Source: Nitrospirota bacterium (lineage in GTDB: Bacteria; Nitrospirota; Leptospirillia; Leptospirillales; Leptospirillaceae). From it: a stretch of 6,767 bases of DNA. Position 1 is the first letter of the stretch. Each line of letters opens with the position of its first letter. Below, piece by piece: positions 1 to 5,659 of this stretch. Location: positions 1 to 6,767 of the forward strand of contig JAJZGM010000068.1 in NCBI GenBank assembly GCA_021828525.1. The letters are read 5' to 3'. The notes under the pieces were generated by a model. That model was given only the letters and a program-made list of their open reading frames with translations, was not told the DNA's origin and ran no database searches. The position numbers were made by a program, and so were the translations under genes.

Positions 1-1
1 G

Positions 2-2422
2 GTGGCCCTTCCGGGGTGGCTGGGCTATGTCAAATGGCGCTCGGGGAAAAATGACGACCCCTGGTCCCAGGCCCATCCTGTCGATCTTGTCATGGTGCTT
101 GCCGTCAGGCTCTTTCTCGAGCAGGCGGTCGTCGACCACGTGTGCCGGACGAAACTCGGGATCCCGGGAACGCTTTCCGCCATCAGGGAGTGGATCGGAA
201 AACACCGGGAAGAGGGCGCGACCCGGCATTTCCTTTTGCGGCACGGGACGCCTCCGGCCTGGCAGGCCCTTCTCGGGGGCTTCGGAAACCGGCTTCCTCC
301 TCCCGGGGATCCTCTCTGGCGTGATCTCTCCCGCCTGAGGACGGAATGGGTCGACTCCCTTCGGGCTGAAGGAGGGGAAAGGAGCCGTTCGGGACGCCTC
401 TTTCACGTGGCCCAGTGTCTGGGTCTCTCCCCGGAGGAGGTCGGCGCTCTTGAGCCCGAATCCTGGGTTCTCCTTGAAAACCACCTCGACTCCTTCGACA
501 GGAGCCGGCGTCAGGAAGTCTGGCAACAGGCTCTCGAACTCCACCTCGAAAAGGAGTTGCTCCTGAAGGTTAAGCCCTGGCGTGACTCCGGGACGCTGCT
601 TCCTTCCCTGGAAGGAGTCCGGCCCACGGCCCAGGTTCTTTTCTGTATCGATGTCCGATCCGAACGGCTTCGCCGCCATGTCGAATCGATGGGGGGATAT
701 GCGACCTACGGAATGGCCGGATTCTTCGGAATTCCTTTCCGTTTCCAGCCCTTCCAGAAGACCTTCGTCCAAACCCAGGCTCCGGTTCTTCTGAATCCAC
801 GCCACCGTGTCCGGGAGCTTCCCCGCGCCTACGAGATCGAACGGGCAGACCGCCACTTTCTCCGTCAGCAGAAGATCCGTTCCCTCATTCATCTTTTCCA
901 TGAGCTCAAGGACCACATCATCACCCCCTATGTCCTGGTCGAAGCCCTCGGGTGGTTCTATCTCTTCCCTTTCGTGGGACGAAGCTTCTTTCCCTCCTGG
1001 GTCAGAAGGGCCACCGACATTGTCCGTGAATTTTTCCTTCCGGAAATCGCAACCGCCCTGACTGTGGCGAAGGTGACCGAACCCGAGGCCCTGGCCATGA
1101 TCGAGGCCGAACAGCATGCCAGGATCCGCAAGGCCTGTCTCGACCTCCTGGGTCCGCACACCCGCTCCCTTTCGGCCGAGACGGTGGAGGAACTCCGGCA
1201 GAGGTCCCTGGAAGAGGGCCGTTCACTCGAGAGGCTGGGAGCCCGGGCACGAGAGGAGCTGGGAATCAACCTGACCCAGGAAGCGGATCTTCTCCGGAAA
1301 TTGCGGACCCTTTACCTGGTCAACACCCGACGCACCCGGGTCCTTCTCGAGACGATCATGACGATGGGGTTCTCGACGGAGGAACAGGCCTTCTACATCG
1401 AGAACAGTCTCCGGATGATCGGGCTGACCAAAAACTTCTCCCGTCTTGTCCTGATATGCGGCCACGGCTCCGAATCCCTGAACAACCCCTTTGAATCGGC
1501 CCTCGACTGCGGGGCCTGCGGCGGGAACCGGGGGATTCCCAATGCCCGGGTCTTTGTCGAAATGGCCAACAGTCCGGCCGTCCGGGACCTCCTTCGAAAA
1601 CGGGGAATCGACATTCCCTACGATTCGCATTTCCTTGCCGGAGAGCACAATACGGTCACCGACAGGGTCGTCTTCTTCGATCTCGAATCGGTTCCCCTGA
1701 CCCATCGGAGGGACCTCAAACGTCTGTGGCGGGATCTCGGGGAGGCGGGAAGGCTTGCCGGAGCCGAGCGCCTGCGGGATCTTCCCCGGATTTCGGGAAA
1801 GGCTGAGCCGGCCCGGACTGCCCCCCTTCTTCTTCAGAGGTCCTGCGATATAAGCGAGGTACGACCGGAGTGGGGGCTTTCAGGAAACTCCTGGTTCATT
1901 GTGGGAACCCGATCGTTGGCCAACGTCTCCTTCGACTTTGCCGGACGGGCCTTCCTTCATTCCTACGACCCGGCGCTCGACCCGTCGGGACGGGATCTCG
2001 AGGCGATCCTGACAGGTCCCCTCGTGGTCGGCCAGTGGATCAATGCGGAACACTACTTCTCGGCCCTCGATGGCGTACGATTCGGAGGGGGGAACAAGAT
2101 CTACCATAACGTGACCGGCTATTTCGGCGTCATGTGGGGAAACGAAAGCGATCTCCTTCCTGGTCTTCCCCATCAGACGATCCGCGAGGGTGATCGTCTG
2201 TTCCACGAGCCCGTGCGACTCTCCGTCCTCGTCGAGTCTTCCCGGGAGACCCTGAAACGCATCATCGACAACAATCCCGTTCTCCGGAGGCTTCTCAAGA
2301 ATGAGTGGGTGAGGCTTCTGGTGGCGGATCCCGGAGAACGCGATTTTTTCCGCTACGACTCCACGGGGGTCTGGCGGCCCATCGATTTGTCGCCCACTCC
2401 CAATGAAGAAAGGACCCTCTGA
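2..2422 (+). CDS. dabA: DabA, inorganic carbon transporter subunit (UPF0753/DUF2309), 5' end cut off
   Basis: This is the beta-carbonic-anhydrase-like subunit of the DAB pump. With the membrane protein DabB it is thought to couple ion flow to one-way hydration of CO2 into bicarbonate at the inner face of the membrane. The four zinc/active-site positions of the family are visible, numbered from base 2. C215 and D217 lie in FCIDVRSER. H488 lies in CGHGSES, and C503 in ALDCGACGG. The H-to-C spacing of 15 matches the characterised Halothiobacillus protein. The frame is open at base 2 and the first codon is only an in-frame GTG with no visible ribosome site. Comparison with the family suggests roughly 100-140 N-terminal residues lie outside the window. 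The C-D pair and the H-C pair are about 100 residues further apart than in Halothiobacillus. The extra part is charged and helical-looking, around residues 350-450. The stop overlaps the next start. The family call is very secure; activity is inferred. Confidence 0.95.
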   Translation: MALPGWLGYVKWRSGKNDDPWSQAHPVDLVMVLAVRLFLEQAVVDHVCRTKLGIPGTLSAIREWIGKHREEGATRHFLLRHGTPPAWQALLGGFGNRLPPPGDPLWRDLSRLRTEWVDSLRAEGGERSRSGRLFHVAQCLGLSPEEVGALEPESWVLLENHLDSFDRSRRQEVWQQALELHLEKELLLKVKPWRDSGTLLPSLEGVRPTAQVLFCIDVRSERLRRHVESMGGYATYGMAGFFGIPFRFQPFQKTFVQTQAPVLLNPRHRVRELPRAYEIERADRHFLRQQKIRSLIHLFHELKDHIITPYVLVEALGWFYLFPFVGRSFFPSWVRRATDIVREFFLPEIATALTVAKVTEPEALAMIEAEQHARIRKACLDLLGPHTRSLSAETVEELRQRSLEEGRSLERLGARAREELGINLTQEADLLRKLRTLYLVNTRRTRVLLETIMTMGFSTEEQAFYIENSLRMIGLTKNFSRLVLICGHGSESLNNPFESALDCGACGGNRGIPNARVFVEMANSPAVRDLLRKRGIDIPYDSHFLAGEHNTVTDRVVFFDLESVPLTHRRDLKRLWRDLGEAGRLAGAERLRDLPRISGKAEPARTAPLLLQRSCDISEVRPEWGLSGNSWFIVGTRSLANVSFDFAGRAFLHSYDPALDPSGRDLEAILTGPLVVGQWINAEHYFSALDGVRFGGGNKIYHNVTGYFGVMWGNESDLLPGLPHQTIREGDRLFHEPVRLSVLVESSRETLKRIIDNNPVLRRLLKNEWVRLLVADPGERDFFRYDSTGVWRPIDLSPTPNEERTL

Positions 2423-2772
2423 TGGAAAAAGCCCGGCTTTATCCCATGAAAAAGGTGGACATCATCGTGAGCGGGGAACGTCTTCCCTTTGTCCGCGATC
2501 TCCTGGCCCGTGTCCGGGTGACGGGATACACCATCGTCCCCAATGTATCGGGTATGGGCCACAGCGGCTTCTACGAGGGGAACCTGATTTTCAACGAAAC
2601 AAGCAGTCTGGCGCTTCTGATGACCGTTGTCCGGGAGGAGCAGGTCGAACTGATCCTGGAGGGGCTGACCCCCCTTTTCGAGCGCTATTCCGGCATCATG
2701 TACGTCTCCGATGTCGGAGTGAGCCGACAGGATCATTTCATTCACAGGAACCAGGAGACGGAACCCTCCTGA
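2422..2772 (+). CDS. PII-like signalling protein of the DAB operon
   Basis: A 116-residue ferredoxin-fold PII-superfamily protein of the type often found beside dabA. Such proteins are thought to sense a metabolite and modulate DIC uptake; a related carboxysome-linked protein (CPII) responds to bicarbonate. The core runs from beta-1 (KKVDIIVSGE, from residue 10) through GYTIVPNVSGMGHSG, a shortened T-loop, to the C-terminal strand MYVSDVGVSRQDHF. It differs from GlnB/GlnK. The long T-loop with its modifiable tyrosine context is absent, and so is the usual B-loop glycine-rich nucleotide motif, so nitrogen control by uridylylation is unlikely. The ATG overlaps the dabA stop by one base (TGATG). 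An AAAGGA-type ribosome site sits about 8 bases upstream, so this start is preferred over the second ATG at 2446, which has none. Translational coupling to dabA is likely. The family call is firm; the ligand is unknown. Confidence 0.85.
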   Translation: MEKARLYPMKKVDIIVSGERLPFVRDLLARVRVTGYTIVPNVSGMGHSGFYEGNLIFNETSSLALLMTVVREEQVELILEGLTPLFERYSGIMYVSDVGVSRQDHFIHRNQETEPS

Positions 2773-2787
2773 CCTCTTTTGCGTCGG

Positions 2788-2826
2788 GGAGGATCGGTCC
2801 GGAGGATCCCTCGGTCGAATTGACCG
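2788..2826. promoter_or_regulatory. Candidate operator: 8-bp direct repeat plus inverted repeat
   Basis: GGAGGATC occurs at 2788-2795 and again at 2801-2808, a 13-base period. It is followed by the inverted repeat CGGTC (2812-2816), GAATT, GACCG (2822-2826). The right arm overlaps the proposed -35 hexamer of the downstream gene, so a bound dimer could block or steer that promoter. The inverted repeat has no T-tract, so it is a poor candidate terminator for the dabA operon. No regulator family can be named, and short repeats in GC-rich DNA can arise by chance. Confidence 0.3.
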
Positions 2827-2849
2827 CAAAAAAGGAACCATGGTAAGAT
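2820..2849 (+). promoter_or_regulatory. Sigma-70-type promoter with extended -10
   Basis: TTGACC (2820-2825) is followed by an 18-base spacer and TAAGAT (2844-2849). A TG one base before the -10 (2841-2842) gives the extended form TGGTAAGAT. Transcription would start near 2856 and leave a leader of about 55 bases before the GTG at 2911. This would separate the downstream gene from the dabA operon. The call rests on sequence pattern only. Confidence 0.5.
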
Positions 2850-2897
2850 CCCAAGATCGAATTTGGCCATTTTGTTTTTTGACACCGAAGCATCACA

Positions 2898-2905
2898 GAG
2901 AGGAG
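2898..2905 (+). promoter_or_regulatory. Ribosome binding site that fixes the GTG start at 2911
   Basis: GAGAGGAG lies 5 bases before GTG 2911. An in-frame TTG at 2863 would add 16 residues, but it has no Shine-Dalgarno sequence and sits close to the proposed transcription start. The internal GTG is therefore chosen. Confidence 0.7.
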
Positions 2906-2910
2906 TTTTC

Positions 2911-3492
2911 GTGACGACCTATAAAGTACTGCCCGGACCGGAAGGTATTCTGCCCCCCGCCGCCATTTCCATGGGCGTTCCTCCCCCCGAGCCGGGATGG
3001 GCCCTGATCGAAGGGATCCCTGCTTCCGAAGAGGAAGCCATTGAAACCGCTGCCCGGAAGCTTGCGACCGCGAAGGTCCCGACGTTCTTTCCTGGTCCCC
3101 TCGTTCTCTGGCAGTGGTCCGAGAAAACCCGGAAGGTGGCCGATGCCGTCCTTCGATGTGCGGAGTCCAACAATATCCGGATTATTCCGATGGCCGACTA
3201 CCGCCCCAAATATCCGAAGATCGAGCCGGAGTTCGAAATCAACCCGAACCATCCGAACCTGACGATCTGGCACAACAAGATTGATGCCTGTCTTTTCGTG
3301 GGAGTCCACTGCCACTATGCGAATCTCTCCCTCAAGATTATCCGGGGGGGAACCGCCTGCTACACGATGGCCTTCTGCTCCTATGCGGGCCATGAGGATG
3401 CGAACCTGACAGTCCGCGACAACAGCGCGGAGAAGTTCGACAAGCTCTCGGCGGCAATCAAGAAGCTGAAGACTGACAGCCGCGCCCGATAG
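2911..3492 (+). CDS. CODH beta / ACDS epsilon-like protein, probable accessory subunit of a 2-oxoacid:ferredoxin oxidoreductase
   Basis: A 193-residue soluble protein starting at GTG 2911. It resembles the CO dehydrogenase beta / acetyl-CoA decarbonylase-synthase epsilon family, which has a Rossmann-like, non-catalytic fold. The clearest region is the C-terminal half. IDACLFVGVHCHYANLSL (residues 124-141) parallels the hydrophobic strand and YYAS-like turn of that family. GHEDANLTVRD (160-170) parallels its 'hpnAdySlpnl' segment. The N-terminal half contains the PTFFPGPLVLWQW strand and an AADAVLR-like helix. I recall similar proteins as the fifth (E/epsilon) subunit of pyruvate or 2-oxoglutarate:ferredoxin oxidoreductases in reductive-TCA bacteria such as Hydrogenobacter. 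No catalytic residues are evident, although C127, C134, C150 and C156 cluster. It stands alone, with its own promoter and terminator, and no oxidoreductase A/B/D/G genes are in view. The family call is moderately sure; the role in this organism is inferred. Confidence 0.7.
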   Translation: MTTYKVLPGPEGILPPAAISMGVPPPEPGWALIEGIPASEEEAIETAARKLATAKVPTFFPGPLVLWQWSEKTRKVADAVLRCAESNNIRIIPMADYRPKYPKIEPEFEINPNHPNLTIWHNKIDACLFVGVHCHYANLSLKIIRGGTACYTMAFCSYAGHEDANLTVRDNSAEKFDKLSAAIKKLKTDSRAR

Positions 3493-3546
3493 CTTGGAAT
3501 GAAATTTCCGGAAGGACCAAGGCAGGTCCCCGGTCAAGGGCAAGAG

Positions 3547-3577
3547 AAAGGCAGGGGAAACCCTGCCTTTTTTTATT
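3547..3577 (+). terminator. Rho-independent terminator
   Basis: A perfect 10-bp stem pairs AAAGGCAGGG (3547-3556) with CCCTGCCTTT (3561-3570). The loop is GAAA, a stable tetraloop, and TTTTATT follows directly. It lies 55 bases after the stop at 3492 and should end the single-gene transcript. It insulates the operon that begins at 4032. Confidence 0.92.
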
Positions 3578-3893
3578 CCACGAAGGAGAGGGAGTCCAAC
3601 TCCCGATCCGGTCGGGAACATTTTCCGGCGAAAGCGGGGGAAGAGATGGCGTAACCCTGACCCCAGCGGCCTCCCGTCCCGATCAGGGCCCGCCCCTCCT
3701 CTTCGGTCTCCACTCTCTTCGCCATGATCCCGACCTCATTCTCAGTCCCCCGGCCACCAAGCGTGTGACACGGGCCTGTTCCTTTTCGTTTTGAGGGACC
3801 CGAAGAAGGCAAGATCGTCCCAACCTCCGGCCTCTCGTCTGACGTTCCGGCCCCCAGGCCCCAGCGGTTCCAATTCAGGAAATTCATTTTCAA
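3573..3893 (-). pseudogene. Decayed EAL-domain (cyclic-di-GMP phosphodiesterase) relic
   Basis: The minus strand keeps recognisable pieces of the C-terminal half of an EAL domain. In the frame ending at stop 3573-3575, MAKRVETEEEGRAL begins at 3725. WGQGYAISSP begins near 3665. These match the family's AEGVETeeq and cdwaQGYlfsrP motifs. The first glutamate of AEGVET is lysine here, a change expected to be damaging. In another minus frame, upstream in reading direction, WDDLAFFGSLKTK covers about 3822-3784. It resembles the family's DDFGtGyssfgsLK. That frame continues to PVSHA and ends at a TGA (3744-3742). Between DD and VET about 30 residues remain where an intact domain has roughly 55-60, so sequence has been lost and at least one frameshift has occurred. 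The EAL signature itself and any sensor or GGDEF part are not visible. The ATG-initiated 106-residue frame covering this span is therefore unlikely to be a working gene. The VET/QGY part is convincing; the DDL part is suggestive. Confidence 0.65.
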
Positions 3894-4031
3894 AGGAAGC
3901 CATGTCGAATGTTCAGAGAGGGTCTGTTTCGACGTGAACCCAAGGAGTGTGACTCGCTGAAACGGTTTTGGAATATGTTAGGATAAGAGGAATTCGTTGG
4001 ACTGGCAGAACCTTTTGAAACGGGAGGACGG
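3894..4031 (+). other. Leader region of the downstream operon, no gene seen
   Basis: No convincing coding sequence was found on either strand here. The region must hold the promoter for the four-gene operon, because a strong terminator lies upstream. The best -10 candidates are TATGTT (3974-3979) and TAGGAT (3979-3984). No good -35 sits at the right distance; a weak GTGACT is at 3949-3954. GGGAGG at 4022-4027 is the ribosome site for the GTG at 4032. I saw no array of short direct repeats of the kind expected for a partition centromere. Confidence 0.3.
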
Positions 4032-4757
4032 GTGGAACTCGCCAAGACGAACTGGCCGGGTGTTGCGCGCTATCTTGAACGGTCGACCCTTCTGCTCATT
4101 CCCGTGGGGTCGGTCGAACAGCACGGTCCCAATGGCCTCATAGGGACCGATCATCTCGTGGCTGAGGCGCTGGCCCGGAGAGTGGGAGAGGAGGAGGAAC
4201 TCCTTGTCGCCCCGACCCTGGCCTATGGCATGTCCCATCACCATCTGGCCTTTCCAGGAAGTACCTCCCTTTCTCCCCGGACGCTCATTCTCGTGGTGAA
4301 CGAGATCCTGTCCAACTTCTACCGAAACGGCTTCCGGAGGTTTTTTTTCGTCAACGGGCACGGGGGCAACGACTCCTCTCTCAAGGCGGCCTTTTCAGAA
4401 TTTCTCCTGGACCACCCGGAGGGTCGGACCTCTCTTGCCAACTGGTGGCTTCTGCCTGAGGTCGTGGAGAAAGAGAAGGAGTTTTTCGGGGGAGTGAACG
4501 GCTACCATGCGACCTGTGGAGAGGTTTCGGTGACCTGGCATCTTTTCCCGGAGCGCGAGACTCCCATTGCCCCGGGTCAGGCGCCGGATCCCCACCACGA
4601 ATGGCCGCTGGGTCCGGACCGCTTTCGATCCCTTTATCCGGATGGACGGATGGGGTCGGACCCGTCACTCTCGACCGCCGGAAAGGGGGCCGTCCTTTTC
4701 GACATCGCCACCCGTGTCATCCGGGACAGGGTCCGGGAATTCGGATCCGCACCCTGA
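4032..4757 (+). CDS. Creatininase-family metal-dependent amidohydrolase, substrate unknown
   Basis: A 241-residue cytoplasmic protein of the creatininase family. Members hydrolyse cyclic or linear amide bonds using two metal ions; they include creatininase, the formamide hydrolase ArfB and the mycofactocin peptidase MftE. Expected metal ligands are E29, H31 and D40 in PVGSVEQHGPNGLIGTDH, and H110 in VNGHGGND. Creatininase itself has His-Tyr-Glu at the last motif, so the ligating glutamate after H110 is missing. E164 in YHATCGEVS (residues 158-166) is the likely substitute, as in other HGGN-type members. The length is typical. The start is GTG with GGGAGG 4 bases upstream. It is the first gene of an apparent operon, and parA begins 19 bases after its stop. 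Creatinine turnover is unlikely. No mycofactocin or riboflavin-pathway genes are in view, so I assign no specific reaction. Confidence 0.85.
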   Translation: MELAKTNWPGVARYLERSTLLLIPVGSVEQHGPNGLIGTDHLVAEALARRVGEEEELLVAPTLAYGMSHHHLAFPGSTSLSPRTLILVVNEILSNFYRNGFRRFFFVNGHGGNDSSLKAAFSEFLLDHPEGRTSLANWWLLPEVVEKEKEFFGGVNGYHATCGEVSVTWHLFPERETPIAPGQAPDPHHEWPLGPDRFRSLYPDGRMGSDPSLSTAGKGAVLFDIATRVIRDRVREFGSAP

Positions 4758-4763
4758 GAGAAT

Positions 4764-4770
4764 GAGGAGA
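4764..4770 (+). promoter_or_regulatory. Ribosome binding site that fixes the parA-like start
   Basis: GAGGAGA lies 6 bases before GTG 4777. The upstream in-frame ATG at 4762 overlaps this site and has only GAGAG directly against it. Starting at 4777 also gives the normal ParA N-terminus, with the P-loop beginning at residue 9. Confidence 0.65.
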
Positions 4771-4776
4771 CTCCCG

Positions 4777-5418
4777 GTGATCCTTGTCATTGCGAACCAG
4801 AAGGGTGGATGCGGAAAGACCACTACCGCCGTCAATCTGGCCGGAGCCTTTGCCCAGCGGGGAATGGACGTGCTTCTTGTCGATGCCGATCCCCAGGGAT
4901 CCGCCATGAAATGGCGAGGTCTGGCATCAGGGACATTCCCGGTGGGGGTCATCGCTCTTCCGATGCCGGTTCTGGACCAGGAAATTCCGAAACTGGCCAA
5001 AAAGTATGATCTTGTCGTCATCGACACCCCCCCGGGAATGGAGACGATCACACGGTCAGCCCTGGTCGTGGCTGACCTCGCCATCATCCCCCTTCAGCCA
5101 AGCCCCCTCGACCTCTGGTCGGGCACCGACATTGTCGGTCTTGTCAGGAAAGCCCAGCAGCTGAATCCGGGACTTGTGACCCGCCTGTTGCTGAACCGGA
5201 AGATCCACGGGACGAGACTGTCGCGGGAATCCGTGGAAGCTCTCAAGGAATTTCCGTTTCCCCTTTTCGAGACGTCAATTCACCAGAGAATCGCGCTGGC
5301 CGAAGCGGTGACCGCCGGAAAGACCATCACTGACTTTTACCCGGACGGTCCTTCCTCTTCGGAATACCGGGCTCTGGTGGAAGAGATCGTCTCTGTCGGA
5401 ATGGGAGAGACCCCGTGA
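4777..5418 (+). CDS. Small ParA/MinD-family ATPase (ParF-like)
   Basis: A 213-residue deviant Walker-type ATPase. Such proteins dimerise with ATP, coat the nucleoid non-specifically, and move or space a cargo when a partner stimulates hydrolysis. The cargo may be a plasmid, a chromosome region or a protein complex. The deviant Walker A is KGGCGKTT at residues 9-16, with signature lysine K9 and catalytic-loop K14. The Walker A' motif is DADPQGSAMKW (36-46), and Walker B is VVIDTPPG (80-87, D83). The nucleotide-base-binding region LLLNRK is at 137-142. There is no N-terminal DNA-binding domain, so it belongs to the short type Ib group (ParF, VirC1, McdA-like) rather than P1 ParA or chromosomal Soj with ParB. 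The next gene overlaps it and encodes an RHH protein, as in ParF-ParG pairs. The family is certain; the cargo is unknown. McdA, which positions carboxysomes, shares the Walker features but is not supported by its neighbours here. Confidence 0.9.
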   Translation: MILVIANQKGGCGKTTTAVNLAGAFAQRGMDVLLVDADPQGSAMKWRGLASGTFPVGVIALPMPVLDQEIPKLAKKYDLVVIDTPPGMETITRSALVVADLAIIPLQPSPLDLWSGTDIVGLVRKAQQLNPGLVTRLLLNRKIHGTRLSRESVEALKEFPFPLFETSIHQRIALAEAVTAGKTITDFYPDGPSSSEYRALVEEIVSVGMGETP

Positions 5419-5657
5419 AACAGCCCCGGCCGTCGTTGAGGGAAATCGTCCGTCCGCCCCAGATTACCGACTTTATCGAAAATGGGGTTGTTTCCCCGGG
5501 GACCGGGTCCGGTTCCTCCGATCCCGACGTCGAACTCCGGATCCCGGTTCCGGGTGAGCTCTACGAGGCCTTTCTCCTGAAGATTGCCGAGCAGGGCCTC
5601 TCCCTTCCTGAGGCTGTCCGGGAGATGCTCCTGGACTATCTCATGAAAGAGGGCTGA
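5415..5657 (+). CDS. Small ribbon-helix-helix protein, probable ParA partner (ParG-like)
   Basis: An 80-residue protein with two parts. Residues 1-37 are proline-, glycine- and serine-rich and probably flexible, with basic residues R5, R9 and R13. Residues 38-80 fit a ribbon-helix-helix fold. A strand VELRIPVPGEL is followed by the helix YEAFLLKIAEQG and a second helix LSLPEAVREMLLDYLMK. ParG has the same plan: a mobile tail whose arginine stimulates the ATPase, and an RHH dimer that binds the centromere and represses the operon. The GTG start overlaps the parA-like stop by 4 bases (GTGA), and GGGAGAG lies just upstream, so the two are translationally coupled. The RHH call comes from pattern and size. 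Partner function is inferred from context. One of R5, R9 or R13 would be the candidate arginine finger. Confidence 0.7.
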   Translation: MKQPRPSLREIVRPPQITDFIENGVVSPGTGSGSSDPDVELRIPVPGELYEAFLLKIAEQGLSLPEAVREMLLDYLMKEG

Positions 5658-5659
5658 GG

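Noticed and set aside
2812..2826. Terminator for the dabA/PII-like operon
   Set aside because: The stem is only 5 bp, is followed by CAAAAAAGG rather than a T-tract on the plus strand, and overlaps a good promoter.
2893..3621. Open frame of 242 codons antisense to the CODH beta-like gene
   Set aside because: It runs through the terminator hairpin and lacks family motifs. The opposite strand has promoter, ribosome site, protein family match and terminator in order.
3700..3780. GGDEF (diguanylate cyclase) remnant suggested by GGRGTENEVGI on the minus strand
   Set aside because: Only the two glycines fit. The following VETEEE and WGQGY segments match the end of an EAL domain far better and in the right order.
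3493..4031. Partition centromere (parS/parC-like repeats) or small RNA in the gene-free region
   Set aside because: I found no array of repeated short motifs and no second promoter-terminator pair. Most of the region is explained by the EAL relic.
4567..4776. Longer N-terminus for the ParA-like protein, beginning inside the creatininase-family gene
   Set aside because: The added 70 residues are out-of-frame translation of the upstream gene, and the best ribosome site and normal P-loop position indicate GTG 4777.
4777..5657. Assignment of the ParA/RHH pair as a carboxysome-positioning McdAB system
   Set aside because: The Walker A' tryptophan fits McdA, and a carbon pump lies upstream. However, many type Ib ParAs share this motif. 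No carboxysome or Rubisco genes are present, a terminator and a pseudogene separate it from dabA, and the partner looks like an RHH protein rather than a disordered McdB.
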